A stretch of 45,074 bases of DNA from Clostridium luticellarii (GCF_002995845.1 NZ_PVXP01000023.1:1-45074); one strand, 5' to 3'; shown: positions 33,777 to 42,525, counted from the first letter of the stretch. The notes: generated by a model from the letters alone, not told the origin. Numbers and translations are program-made.

Positions 33777-34280
33777 TTGAAAGATAAGCAAATCATTGGT
33801 AGAGCAGTTATATTCATTGAAACGAATTTGTATGAGCCTTTGACTGTAGAATCAGTTGCCGATGCAGTTTCCTATTCGTATTATCATTTTCACCGTTATT
33901 TTCAAGCTGTGATGGGAGAAACTATTGGCAGCTATATCAGAAGCCGGAGATTGACTCAAGCAGCATATGACCTTATATATAGTAATAGGAGAATTTTAGA
34001 TATTGCGGTTTCACTGTATTTCGAATCTGCTGAAAGTTTTACAAGAGCTTTTAAGAAGAGATATGGTATTACACCTACAGAATATAGAAAAAATGGTGTT
34101 GATGTATTAATAGGAAAACATCACCCTATGCAGCTTGACAAAATAACCGGATGCAATTATGCAAATTTATTACCAGAAATCGTAACATTTGAGCCTAAAT
34201 CTGTTGTTGGGTTTAGATTTAACATGAGCATTGAGAAGAATAACAGTATTGAAATGTGGGAAAAGTTGAATGCTCAATAG
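33777..34280 (+). CDS. AraC family regulator, C-terminally truncated
   Basis: About 167 residues from TTG 33777, which follows GGGGGAGG. Residues about 5-105 form a complete AraC DNA-binding domain (YEPLTVESVADAVSYSYYHF; ILDIAVSLYFESAESFTRAF; GITPTEYRK). After it begins a GyrI-like effector domain (LPEIVTFEPKSVVGFRFNMS), which stops after about 40 residues at a TAG, where relatives have some 150. The following sequence, in the same frame, belongs to an unrelated protein, so a deletion has removed the end of this gene. DNA binding may survive; ligand sensing probably not. Confidence 0.75.
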   Translation: MKDKQIIGRAVIFIETNLYEPLTVESVADAVSYSYYHFHRYFQAVMGETIGSYIRSRRLTQAAYDLIYSNRRILDIAVSLYFESAESFTRAFKKRYGITPTEYRKNGVDVLIGKHHPMQLDKITGCNYANLLPEIVTFEPKSVVGFRFNMSIEKNNSIEMWEKLNAQ

Positions 34281-34544
34281 TGTGATTATGTGTATTTATC
34301 TAATTTGTGCATTTTGGAAAAAACACTGCCTAGAATGCTGGAATTATCGAAGGATGCTGAATGTGTTACCGTGGTGGGTCCCGGGACTCCACTGGCACCT
34401 GTGCTCTTCAACTACGGAATTGAAGATCTGTCTGGATTTATAATTAAAGATCGGCAGCTTGCTTTTAGGATTGCTTCAGGTGCCGAAAATGTAAAAATAT
34501 ATAGTTCAGGTCAAAAAGTTAGATTCAAAAAAGATCAGATATGA
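34281..34544 (+). pseudogene. C-terminal fragment of a DUF364-type protein
   Basis: From CDYVYLSNL to the stop at 34544 (about 87 residues) the frame reads like the end of DUF364 proteins: KTLPRMLELSKDAE, then VVGPGTPLAPVLFNYGIEDL. These are putative metal-binding proteins of about 250 residues, often near metal or cofactor genes. Two thirds of the protein are missing. It directly follows the TAG that ends the AraC fragment, in the same frame, so one deletion joined the two genes. It has no ribosome site. Confidence 0.6.
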
Positions 34545-34587
34545 TATGCGCCGAGAATTCGGCAATTCCTTTCAACAACCAATTCAA

Positions 34588-34635
34588 AAAATGAGCATGG
34601 ATTTAGTTTTTATATAATGAACATGTGCTCATTTT
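34588..34635. terminator. terminator-like hairpin after the scar region
   Basis: AAAATGAGCA (34588-34597) pairs with TGCTCATTTT (34626-34635) over a 28-base loop; A-rich before and T-rich after. Confidence 0.55.
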
Positions 34636-34804
34636 CAAATTTTCATATGTATAAAACTAAACTCAACCGTTGTATTTTCCATACGTCTTTTAAAATTGAA
34701 GATGCAGTAATTCTAAGTATTTAATAAAAAATATTACTGCTAACTTATTGCCAAAATGGACGAAAGAGTATATTATATAAGCAAACACGCAATTAGGGAG
34801 AAAA

Positions 34805-35953
34805 ATGATGATAAATACTGTAAACAAGGTATATTTACTGGATAAAAGAGAGAAACATTTACTCGATATTATACAGAAAAATGGTCCTATTACTAAAGGA
34901 AAACTATTAGATATGACCAAAATGAAATTAAGTACACTAAATCGCAGCATTAAATCTTTGCTTGATGAAAAAATTATTGTTGAAACTGCAACTGGTGAAT
35001 CCAATGGTGGAAGAAGGCCTATTTTATATGATGTAAATCCAAATGATTTCTATATTATAGGGTTGGACATATCAAGGACATATGTTCAGGTTGTTGTAAC
35101 AAATTTAAAAATTCAAATAGTACATGAAAAAACCTTTAAAGGTTTTTATAACGTAAATGATCTAGTTGAAACTATTCCTGATTATATAGAAAATTTGATT
35201 TCCAAATTAAAGATTGATAAATATATGATTATCGGAATTGGAATTGGTGTATTTGATACAGTTGAAAATAGAGATTCTTATAAAAATATGTTAAAAGAAA
35301 AAATTGATGTGCCTATATTTGTTGATAATGGTGCCAATACAGCTGTAATTGGTGAATATTATTTTGGCTTTGGAAAACATAAAAGCAATATTTCGTATAT
35401 CAACTGTGGTGTAGGTATAAGAACAGGTGTGATATCCTCTGGTGTACTTATACGTACAATAAATAATTCAGAAGATGCTTTAGGCCATATGATTGTGGAT
35501 ATAGATGGAGAACCGTGCTGGTGTGGTAACTACGGCTGTGTAGAAAGTTATGCATCAATAGAAAAAATAAGGCAAAAGTTCATATCTGAAATAAAGAAGG
35601 GAAGAAGGATACACCTAAACGAGGATTTAGAAGCTATAGGTTATATTGATGTATGTAATTTGGCAGAAGATAAAAATAAAATTGCAGTGAACGTAATAGT
35701 AGACGCTGCAATTTATTTTGGAACTGGTTTAGCTAATTATATAAAATTATTTAATTCCCAATTGATAATTTTAAGTGGTCCGCTTATCAAATACTCACCT
35801 CTGTTTTATAGAATTTGTACAGAAGTGGCATTGAAAAAATGTCATATTGATAAGGACATAAAAATTGAATTTAACCGGGGAGGTTATTTTGGAAATAAAT
35901 CCATGGCTGTAGGGGCAGCAGTAATGGTTATACAAGAAATACTAAAATTATAG
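34805..35953 (+). CDS. ROK family transcriptional regulator (NagC/XylR type)
   Basis: A 382-residue regulator. The N-terminal 75 residues are a winged helix (HLLDIIQKNGPITKGKLLD, then LSTLNRSIKSLLDEK). The rest is a sugar-kinase-like ROK domain starting IIGLDISRTYVQVVV, with DNGANTAVIGEYYFG, the ROK zinc motif CWCGNYGCVE (about 239-248) and a final LSGPL. Such proteins are sugar-responsive repressors. No obvious sugar genes are adjacent, so its targets may lie elsewhere. ATG 34805 or 34808 follows AGGGAG. Confidence 0.9.
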   Translation: MMINTVNKVYLLDKREKHLLDIIQKNGPITKGKLLDMTKMKLSTLNRSIKSLLDEKIIVETATGESNGGRRPILYDVNPNDFYIIGLDISRTYVQVVVTNLKIQIVHEKTFKGFYNVNDLVETIPDYIENLISKLKIDKYMIIGIGIGVFDTVENRDSYKNMLKEKIDVPIFVDNGANTAVIGEYYFGFGKHKSNISYINCGVGIRTGVISSGVLIRTINNSEDALGHMIVDIDGEPCWCGNYGCVESYASIEKIRQKFISEIKKGRRIHLNEDLEAIGYIDVCNLAEDKNKIAVNVIVDAAIYFGTGLANYIKLFNSQLIILSGPLIKYSPLFYRICTEVALKKCHIDKDIKIEFNRGGYFGNKSMAVGAAVMVIQEILKL

Positions 35954-36029
35954 GATAAGGACGTAAAACTATGAATTCATATGGAATATCATTTCCAATT
36001 TACAGATGAGCCTGTAAGTTTTAATAATT

Positions 36030-36872
36030 ATGGATGAAAAGAAGGTTTTTAAGTTGATACAATTTTTATGGTTAATTCCTCTGGGATTTCTGGTTGGAGC
36101 ATTTGGAACCTTAATTGGTGCTGGCGGAGGTTTTATACTTGTACCTATATTGTTGTTATTATATCCTGACAAAAGTCCAGATACTATAACGAGTATTTCT
36201 TTGGCAGTTGTATTTTTCAATGCATTATCTGGTTCCTTTGCTTATTCCAGGATGAAGCGTATAGATTATAAATCCGGTATAGTATTTGCAGTTGCAACGC
36301 TTCCAGGGTCAATATTAGGAGCAATTATAACATTATATGTACCAAGACGGCTTTTTAATGGAATATTTGGTATGATATTAGTTATTGTGTCAGTATTCTT
36401 AATAATAAGGACGAAAAAGGAAACAATAGAAAAAAATATAGTAGTTAAAAAGGGATATGTTACAAGAACAATAGTGGATATTGAAGGAGTAAAACATACA
36501 TTTTCATATAATCCTATTGTAGGAATTATTTTAAGTGTTTTTGTGGGTTTTATATCCAGCTTTTTAGGAATAGGAGGCGGAATAATACATGTCCCAATAT
36601 TTATCAACATACTAAATTATCCCGTTCATATTGCAACTGCCACATCACATTTTGTTCTGGCAGCAATGTCACTATCGGGAACTGTAGTTCATGTAGTGGA
36701 TGGGGTGCTCCAATCCAGTGTAATTCAAACTGCTGCTTTATCAATAGGTGTACTGTTTGGAGCACAGTTAGGTGCCGGACTTTCAAAAAAAATTCATGGA
36801 GTAACAATAATAAGAAGCCTTGCAGCTGCTTTAGCCATTGTAGGAGTAAGGATATTTTTTATGGCTCTCTAA
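36030..36872 (+). CDS. TauE/SafE family membrane transporter
   Basis: A 280-residue inner-membrane protein with about seven to eight hydrophobic helices in two related halves. Each half has the family motif: GAFGTLIGAGGGFILVPIL (about residue 24) and FISSFLGIGGGIIHVPI (about 171). Family members export sulfite, sulfoacetate or similar anions. Sulfite reductase genes lie 3 kb downstream, which makes sulfite or another sulfur anion an attractive guess, but they are not in the same operon. The ribosome site is weak. A 12-codon frame (35971-36009) ends just upstream and may couple translation. Confidence 0.87.
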   Translation: MDEKKVFKLIQFLWLIPLGFLVGAFGTLIGAGGGFILVPILLLLYPDKSPDTITSISLAVVFFNALSGSFAYSRMKRIDYKSGIVFAVATLPGSILGAIITLYVPRRLFNGIFGMILVIVSVFLIIRTKKETIEKNIVVKKGYVTRTIVDIEGVKHTFSYNPIVGIILSVFVGFISSFLGIGGGIIHVPIFINILNYPVHIATATSHFVLAAMSLSGTVVHVVDGVLQSSVIQTAALSIGVLFGAQLGAGLSKKIHGVTIIRSLAAALAIVGVRIFFMAL

Positions 36873-36958
36873 ATTGATGAGTACAATTTCAAGAGATTCT
36901 TTAAGTTCCTGAAGTTTTTTTCAAATTCTAAAGTATTCATTTTATCGAAATTATTCAT
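36869..36958 (-). CDS. possible 29-residue peptide
   Basis: Minus-strand frame beginning MNNFDKMNTLEFEKN, with a good AAGGAGC ribosome site (36969-36975) 10 bases before the ATG. It overlaps the end of the TauE gene. A run of seven A lies inside; shifting frame there gives KKLQELKESLEIVLINLES, a helix-like continuation, so this may be a decayed small gene. No family recognised. Confidence 0.25.
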   Translation of the reverse strand: MNNFDKMNTLEFEKNFRNLKNLLKLYSSI

Positions 36959-37025
36959 TATGGTCTGTGCTCCTTTACATCTTCGAATCTTATAGGTTCT
37001 GCTGATATTTATTATAACATTTTTA

Positions 37026-37083
37026 ATTGGCATTTGACAATAACCATAAATAGGAGTAATATGATATTGGCAAATGCCAATAT
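37026..37083 (+). promoter_or_regulatory. promoter with two similar operators 40 bp apart
   Basis: TTGACA (37034-37039), 17-bp spacer, TAATAT (37057-37062). ATTGGCATTTGACAAT (37026-37041) covers the -35 and ATTGGCAAATGCCAAT (37066-37081) the transcription start; they differ at 3 of 16 positions and their centres are exactly 40 bp apart. The second extends to a 20-bp palindrome. It drives the C_GCAxxG_C_C, NifX-like and DUF134 genes. Confidence 0.65.
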
Positions 37084-37171
37084 AAGAATGGGGGATGATT
37101 TCATATTTTGAAAGGTGACTTTTAATATCTTAAGGTTTAATATTATTTATAACATATGGAGGAGGTAGAAA

Positions 37172-37531
37172 ATGAAAAGAGTATCGGAATTTCATAAAGA
37201 GGGATATAATTGTGCAGAATCTATTGTAAAGGCCATAAATGAAGAAAAGGAACTGAATATTCCGGTTTCTATGGCTAGCCCTTTTGGCTCAGGAATGACT
37301 GTTGGAACTACCTGTGGAGCTGTTACTGGAGCATTGATGGCTTTAGGATCGGTAAAGGGCAGAGAAACCAGCAAAGAATCAAATGAAACAAAGAAGGTTA
37401 CTAAAGAGGTAATGAACAGAATAAAAGAAAAATATGGGACATTTCAGTGCCTGGAATTGAAGAAAAAAGGTGTATCTTGTGATGAAATAATAGAATATGC
37501 TTATGATATTTTAAAAAAATGTATTGACTAG
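37172..37531 (+). CDS. C_GCAxxG_C_C family protein
   Basis: A 119-residue cytoplasmic protein of unknown function, named for its cysteine pattern. Here the cysteines are in GYNCAESIV (about residue 12), GTTCGAVTGALMALG (about 50) and near the end in QCLELKKKGVSCDE. Such proteins are probably redox or metal proteins and are frequent in anaerobes beside molybdenum, sulfur or selenium genes. ATG 37172 follows GGAGGAGG. It is the first gene of a three-gene set with the NifX-like and DUF134 proteins. Confidence 0.88.
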   Translation: MKRVSEFHKEGYNCAESIVKAINEEKELNIPVSMASPFGSGMTVGTTCGAVTGALMALGSVKGRETSKESNETKKVTKEVMNRIKEKYGTFQCLELKKKGVSCDEIIEYAYDILKKCID

Positions 37532-37570
37532 ATCGATACTATTATAAACGAAATGAAGGGAGGAATGAAA

Positions 37571-37927
37571 GTGAAAATTGCAGTAGCAAGTGAAGGAAAA
37601 CAGGTAAGTGGACATTTTGGACATTGCAGTGGATTTATGATTTATGAAATAGGAGAAGACAAATCTTTAAAAAAGAACTTTGTTGAGAATCCAGGACATA
37701 AACCGGGATTTTTACCGGTGTTTCTAAAAGAAAAGGGCGTAAACGTAATAATATCAGGAGGAATGGGAGAAACTGCAGTTCAATTATTTAGGGACAATGA
37801 AATAAAAATTTTTACAGGTGTGCAGGGCTTATCTGATGATGCAGTACAGAAGTATGTAAACGGGGAATTAAAGTCTGCTGGAAGTATATGTACGGAACAT
37901 CAGCATGAAGGAAATTGCAATGAGTAG
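37571..37927 (+). CDS. dinitrogenase iron-molybdenum cofactor family (NifX/NifB C-terminal-like) protein
   Basis: About 118 residues with the NifX/NifY/NafY-like cofactor-binding fold: VKIAVASEGKQVSGHFGHC at the start, then VIISGGMGETAVQLF and DDAVQKYVNGEL. The C-terminal tail holds C, H and E residues (CTEHQHEGNCNE), possibly metal-binding. Stand-alone members are widespread in anaerobes without nitrogenase and are thought to handle metal clusters. ATG codons at 37553 and 37565 lie in or too near the ribosome site GGGAGG; GTG 37571 is the likely start. Confidence 0.87.
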   Translation: MKIAVASEGKQVSGHFGHCSGFMIYEIGEDKSLKKNFVENPGHKPGFLPVFLKEKGVNVIISGGMGETAVQLFRDNEIKIFTGVQGLSDDAVQKYVNGELKSAGSICTEHQHEGNCNE

Positions 37928-38024
37928 TTAAATTTAATTTGTGAAGTGAGTATTTGAATATATTGATATAAAAGATGTAAATATTGTTTTAACCAGAATA
38001 TGCAGCAAATGCAGGGAGGAAAAA

Positions 38025-38480
38025 ATGCCAAGGCCAGTTAAATATAGAAGTGTAGAGAAGCTGCCGGAGTATACTTACTTTGTACCAGTAGGCAGAAAAA
38101 AATGTGAGATAAAAGATACAATAATAAAAGTTGAAGAACTTGAAGCAATGAGGCTTAAAGATATTGAAAAATTAAATCAAGAAGAATGTGCTGAAAGAAT
38201 GCATGTGTCCAGGCAAACTTTTCAAAATATAATAGATAGTGCAAGGGAAAAAACAGCTGTTGCCCTGACACAGGGAAATTCAATAAGGATAAGTGGGGGA
38301 AACTACAGACCTGTGTTCTGCAAATTTAAATGTTTTAATTGTGGTAATGTATATGAAATAAAAAAAGAAGAAGACAAATATAGCTGCCCTTCCTGCGGTT
38401 CGGATAAAGTTATTTGTAATAAAAAAGCTAATCTCTGCAGAAAATGGTGTAAATTATGCAGAAAAGATGATAAATTATAA
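38025..38480 (+). CDS. DUF134 family predicted DNA-binding protein with zinc ribbon
   Basis: A 151-residue protein. Residues 1-90 form the DUF134 helix-turn-helix, starting PRPVKYRSVEKLP, with EELEAMRLKDIEKLNQEE and AERMHVSRQTFQNII as the recognition part. The C-terminal 50 residues carry two CxxC pairs (CFNCG and CPSCG) of a zinc ribbon, then a cysteine-rich tail (CRKWCKLC). DUF134 proteins usually neighbour NifX-like proteins, as here, and are predicted regulators. It may bind the paired operators in front of this operon. Ribosome site GGGAGG. Confidence 0.88.
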   Translation: MPRPVKYRSVEKLPEYTYFVPVGRKKCEIKDTIIKVEELEAMRLKDIEKLNQEECAERMHVSRQTFQNIIDSAREKTAVALTQGNSIRISGGNYRPVFCKFKCFNCGNVYEIKKEEDKYSCPSCGSDKVICNKKANLCRKWCKLCRKDDKL

Positions 38481-38526
38481 TTATATTTATTTTAACAGTA
38501 TTGAAATTGTCACAGGTAACTGATAA

Positions 38527-39417
38527 TTAAATTTGTGTTTTATAAGCAGAATTAAACAGCTTTATTACTGCTGCAATTAATTTTTTAAGAGCAGAGGAAA
38601 TGTACTTATCCTTGTGATAAATTATTTTAAAGCTTCTGTAAAGTGAAAAATCTTCAATTGGAATCTGTACTACATTATCCTGGTGAATCAGCAGGCTTTT
38701 GGACAGCATGGATATGCCCTGCCCGGCTGCCACTACGTTGATTATGGAGTCAGAACTGTGGCATATCCACTTTTTTACGATGGGTATGCCTCTGCCCTCT
38801 GTTAGATTGATAAGAAAATCCCTTGTGCCGGAACCCTCCTCACGCAGTACACAGTCCTTATCCTTTAAATCGGACAGATGAATGGATTTCTTTGAAGCAA
38901 AGGGATGATTTTTACCGCAGATAAGTACCATTTCATCTTGATAGACTTCAGTGGCTATAATGTCTTTTGAATTTACAAATCCTTCTATTATAGCTATGTC
39001 TAAAGTTCCATCAATTATCTTTTGTATGATGTTTTTAGAGTTGTCTACATATACACGAATTCGAATTCTGGGGTTTTTTTCTTCAAATTTGGAGATGATA
39101 TTACCTAGAAAAAAACTTCCTACAGTAAGTGAAGCTCCTATGTGAATACATATCTGTTTAGAGGCATGATGCAGGTAATGTTCCATTTCATGAAAATTCG
39201 CAAGAATATGCCTTGCATAGTTTAAAAATTCTTTTCCCACTTCTGTAATGTATAATTTTCTGGAAAGCCTTTCAAATAATTTTACGTGGTATTCCTCTTC
39301 AATTTGAGAGATAGCATGGCTGACGGTGGGCTGAGATATGTAGAGCTTTTTTGCAGCTGTTCCTATTTTACCTTTCTCTGCTACAGCAACAAAAATTTCC
39401 AGATCGCGTATTGTCAT
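38527..39417 (-). CDS. LysR family transcriptional regulator
   Basis: A 296-residue LysR-type regulator. Residues 1-60 are the winged helix (TIRDLEIFVAVAEKGKIGTAAKKL, YISQPTVSHAISQIE), and residues about 90-290 the periplasmic-binding-like effector domain (IHIGASLTVGSFFLG, LREEGSGTRDFL, VAAGQGISMLSK). The type resembles CysL/CysB-like regulators of sulfur metabolism. It is divergent from asrABC, which strongly suggests that it activates the sulfite reductase operon, with the palindrome at 39523-39538 as its likely site. The ribosome site AGGAGG precedes the ATG. Confidence 0.92.
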   Translation of the reverse strand: MTIRDLEIFVAVAEKGKIGTAAKKLYISQPTVSHAISQIEEEYHVKLFERLSRKLYITEVGKEFLNYARHILANFHEMEHYLHHASKQICIHIGASLTVGSFFLGNIISKFEEKNPRIRIRVYVDNSKNIIQKIIDGTLDIAIIEGFVNSKDIIATEVYQDEMVLICGKNHPFASKKSIHLSDLKDKDCVLREEGSGTRDFLINLTEGRGIPIVKKWICHSSDSIINVVAAGQGISMLSKSLLIHQDNVVQIPIEDFSLYRSFKIIYHKDKYISSALKKLIAAVIKLFNSAYKTQI

Positions 39418-39522
39418 GTATTCTACCTCCTTTTCTAGAAAAATACATAGATAAAAAGCTATGAAATTATAATAAGTTTAGCATTTTACAAAAGAAATAT
39501 CAAGGAATATAATTTTATATAG

Positions 39523-39549
39523 GGAATTGGCCAATACCTGTTTTATAAT
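39523..39549 (+). promoter_or_regulatory. asrABC promoter with palindrome over the -35
   Basis: TATAAT (39544-39549) lacks a good -35 at the normal distance. Instead the near-perfect 16-bp palindrome GGAATTGGCCAATACC (39523-39538) covers that region. A poor -35 with an adjoining dyad is typical of activator-dependent, LysR-controlled promoters. Confidence 0.5.
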
Positions 39550-39616
39550 ATGAATCAAGTGATTTGTTACAGAATAAAATTTTGAAAATGAAAAATTCGG
39601 AAAGGATGTAATTGAG

Positions 39617-40675
39617 ATGAGAACTCCAAAAACCTATCGGCTTAAAGCTGAAGACATGGATAAATTATTTGCTGAATTGGAACAGAAATATATTATCTAT
39701 GCTCCGGTGCGAATTCAGGGAGGAGGGAGGTATGCAAAACAGGATTCCATTTTATACAAGCCAGTGCATAAATACGAAGAGATAGAATACAAGGAACGTT
39801 CCACTTATCCTATGAAGGAAGTCCTTACTCCCATCACGCAGACTTTGTTTTATTTTACTGAAGACGAATACAGGGAAAGTAAAATGAAAGAAAAAAAAGA
39901 TATTTTGGTGTTTGGCAGGGCGTGTGACATAAATTCAATAAAAATTCAGGACCAGATTTATTTAAAAAATGGTGATACAGAAGATTATTTTTATAAGAGA
40001 AAAAGAGGTAGGATAAAATTTGCACTTATGGAATGTACAGAGCAATTTGAGGGTTGTTTTTGCTGCAGTGTAGGTGCAAATATAACGGACTTGCACTCTA
40101 TAGCAGTGTCCTTTGGCAGGAATGCCTATGTGGAAGTGCTTGATGAAGATTTTGACGTATACTTCGAAAATTGCCAATTATCTGATTACAAGATCAAGTT
40201 TCCAGAGGAAAATGAGCTGAAGGTCGATTACCCCATAATTGAAAATATTGATATGGCAAACAAATTAAAAAAACATTCCATGTGGGATGAATTCGATGAC
40301 AGGTGTATTGCCTGCGGTTCCTGTACGATGGCCTGTAGTACCTGTACATGTTTTGAAACCACGGATATAGTTTATTTGCAAAATGCACAGGTGGGGGAGA
40401 GAAGGAGAACCTGCTCTTCCTGCATGCTGGATGAATTTGACAGGGTAGCCGGCGGACATTCCTTTAGGAACAGAACTTCTGAAAAATACCGCTATAAAAT
40501 TCTGCACAAGGTATACGGCTACAATGCCAGATTTAATACAGGACCCATGTGTGTGGGATGTGGAAGATGTTCAGCCAGATGTCCGGAACTCATAAGCTAT
40601 CCGGCAACATTAAACAAGCTATCCAGGGCAATAGAAGAGATAAAACAGGAGGAGGGAATTGATAATGCCAAATAA
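39617..40675 (+). CDS. asrA: anaerobic sulfite reductase subunit A
   Basis: A 352-residue ferredoxin-like electron-transfer subunit of the NADH-dependent sulfite reductase that makes sulfide from sulfite. The N-terminal two thirds show CDINSIKIQDQIYLKN and CTEQFEGCFCCSVGAN. The C-terminal third has two [4Fe-4S] motifs, CIACGSCTMACSTCTC (about 230-245) and CVGCGRCSARCPE (about 315-327). It is the first gene of the asr operon and overlaps asrB by 11 bp. ATG 39617 lies after AAAGGATG. Its length fits Salmonella-type AsrA. Confidence 0.95.
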   Translation: MRTPKTYRLKAEDMDKLFAELEQKYIIYAPVRIQGGGRYAKQDSILYKPVHKYEEIEYKERSTYPMKEVLTPITQTLFYFTEDEYRESKMKEKKDILVFGRACDINSIKIQDQIYLKNGDTEDYFYKRKRGRIKFALMECTEQFEGCFCCSVGANITDLHSIAVSFGRNAYVEVLDEDFDVYFENCQLSDYKIKFPEENELKVDYPIIENIDMANKLKKHSMWDEFDDRCIACGSCTMACSTCTCFETTDIVYLQNAQVGERRRTCSSCMLDEFDRVAGGHSFRNRTSEKYRYKILHKVYGYNARFNTGPMCVGCGRCSARCPELISYPATLNKLSRAIEEIKQEEGIDNAK

Positions 40676-41465
40676 TCCAGTTAGGCCAGAGGCACATAAG
40701 ATATTGGAAATACTGCCACAGACGAAAATGGAGTGGACTTTTCGTGTAGAAAACCATATACCCATCCGGCATGGTCAGTTTATGCAGGTTTCAATTCCTA
40801 AATTTGGAGAAGCTCCCATCTCCATAAGCGGTTTTGGAGATGGTTATGCTGATTTTACTATCAGGAAAGTCGGAAAAGTAACTGATGAACTTTTCAATTT
40901 GAAAGAGGGAGATTATGTTTTCCTCAGGGGATGCTACGGCAATGGCTGGCCTGCAGACAGACTTAAAGACAGAAATATTGTGATTATAGCCGGCGGAACT
41001 GGAATTTCACCAGTTAAAAGTATAATCAATGCACTATATGATAATGCTGATTATGCAAGAGAAATTTATCTGATTCTTGGATTTAAAAACTCACAGAGCA
41101 TTCTATTTGCAGATGAATTGGAAAGATGGAAAAAAGCAAAAAATTTTCATACTGTCTATACTCTGGACGATGAAGAATATAGGGATTGGAACAGAGGAAT
41201 GGTAACTGATTTTATTGAGAAAATACCTTTTAAGCGCTTTTCTGGAAATTATGAATGCCTTGTGGTAGGTCCTCCTGTTATGATGAAGTTTGTCGGGAAA
41301 AGGCTGCTGGAAGATGGGATTCCAGAGGATAAGATCTGGATGTCCTTTGAGAGAAAAATGTCCTGTGCCATTGGAAAATGTGGACACTGTAGAATTGATG
41401 AAGTATATGTGTGTTTGGATGGTCCTATTTTCAATTATACAACAGGTAAAAAACTGGTGGATTAG
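40665..41465 (+). CDS. asrB: anaerobic sulfite reductase subunit B
   Basis: About 266 residues; the flavin-containing NADH-oxidising subunit of the complex. The ferredoxin-reductase fold shows HGQFMQVSIPKFGEAPISIS (FAD domain, about 35-55), LRGCYGNGWP, the nucleotide-binding AGGTGISPVKS (about 107-117), and CLVVGPPVMMKFV. A C-terminal [2Fe-2S]-type cluster uses CAIGKCGHC (about 236-244) and a further cysteine in VYVCLDG. ATG 40665 after AGGAGGAGGG is preferred to TTG 40659. The start lies inside asrA, so translation is coupled. asrC follows 13 bp later. Confidence 0.95.
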   Translation: MPNNPVRPEAHKILEILPQTKMEWTFRVENHIPIRHGQFMQVSIPKFGEAPISISGFGDGYADFTIRKVGKVTDELFNLKEGDYVFLRGCYGNGWPADRLKDRNIVIIAGGTGISPVKSIINALYDNADYAREIYLILGFKNSQSILFADELERWKKAKNFHTVYTLDDEEYRDWNRGMVTDFIEKIPFKRFSGNYECLVVGPPVMMKFVGKRLLEDGIPEDKIWMSFERKMSCAIGKCGHCRIDEVYVCLDGPIFNYTTGKKLVD

Positions 41466-41477
41466 GAGGGAAAGGTT

Positions 41478-42503
41478 ATGGTGGAAGATTGTAATATAAA
41501 AAAATTAAGGAATAACTGTTTCAGGCAATCCAAAGTAGCTGGGGAATTCATGCTTCAACTGAGGGTACCAGGTGCTTTGATAGATGCTAGGTGGCTGGAT
41601 GTTATACAACATGTATGCAGGACCTGGGGAAATGGTTCTTTTCACCTGGGAGTGAGGCAGACCTTAAATGCTCCTGGAATAAAGGCAGAGGATATTCCTG
41701 CAGTAAATGAATATATACAGCCTTATTTGGATAGCATAGAACGGGAAATGTGTGGTGTTGATATGAAAACTGACAGCGGTTACCCTTATATTGCTCCCAG
41801 AAATATAATGGCCTGTATTGGTGAGGCTCATTGTATCAAGGCAAATGTAAACACACAGAGACTGGCACAGAAGCTGGAGAAGATAATTTATCCGAATCCT
41901 TATCATATCAAGATCTCGGTATCAGGTTGTCCTAATGACTGTGGAAAAGCACATTTTCAGGATTTTGGCATAATCGGATGTACCAAGCCGATCTATGACA
42001 TGGAACGCTGTATTGGCTGCGGTGCCTGTATGAGAAAGTGTGAGAAAGCGGCAACCAGGGTGCTGTCACTTAACGACAAAGGTAAAATAGACAAGGATAC
42101 ATGCTGCTGTGTGGGATGCGGTGAATGTGTTATTGCATGCCCAACGGGTGCATGGCGCAGGCCGGACAAAGATTTTTATAAGATAATTCTCGGCGGAAGG
42201 ACGGGAAAACAGTATCCCAGGATGGGAAAGATGTTTGCAAATTGGCTTACTGAAGAAAGTGTACTGGCAATAATGGCAAATTGGCCCAAATTTTCAGAAT
42301 GGGTACTTGGCGGGAAACCTGTTTATATTCATGGAGGACATCTGATAGACAGGGCGGGATATGAGAAATTTAAAGAATTTATGCTTGAAGGTGTCACATT
42401 GAATCTGGAAGCTTTTATTGCAGAGAATATAAACTGGACAGAAACAGAATACAGGAGCAACATTCATGTGAAGCCGTTGAGTAAACATTTAACTGTAAAA
42501 TAG
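41478..42503 (+). CDS. asrC: anaerobic sulfite reductase subunit C (siroheme subunit)
   Basis: A 341-residue catalytic subunit reducing sulfite with six electrons. The nitrite/sulfite reductase half-domain occupies the N-terminal 80 residues (NGSFHLGVRQTLNAPG). The siroheme-[4Fe-4S] site uses cysteines in MACIGEAHC and SGCPNDCGKAHFQDFG (about 153-168). An inserted ferredoxin with CIGCGACMRKC and CVGCGECVIACP (about 178-220) is the extra feature of AsrC compared with CysI. Ribosome site TTAGGAGGG. The fmdE-type gene follows 22 bp later. Confidence 0.95.
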   Translation: MVEDCNIKKLRNNCFRQSKVAGEFMLQLRVPGALIDARWLDVIQHVCRTWGNGSFHLGVRQTLNAPGIKAEDIPAVNEYIQPYLDSIEREMCGVDMKTDSGYPYIAPRNIMACIGEAHCIKANVNTQRLAQKLEKIIYPNPYHIKISVSGCPNDCGKAHFQDFGIIGCTKPIYDMERCIGCGACMRKCEKAATRVLSLNDKGKIDKDTCCCVGCGECVIACPTGAWRRPDKDFYKIILGGRTGKQYPRMGKMFANWLTEESVLAIMANWPKFSEWVLGGKPVYIHGGHLIDRAGYEKFKEFMLEGVTLNLEAFIAENINWTETEYRSNIHVKPLSKHLTVK

Positions 42504-42525
42504 AAATTGAGAGGAGGAATTATAA

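Noticed and set aside
40194-40507. Minus-strand frames inside asrA
   Set aside because: They overlap the cysteine-motif region of asrA and have no family features or translation signals.
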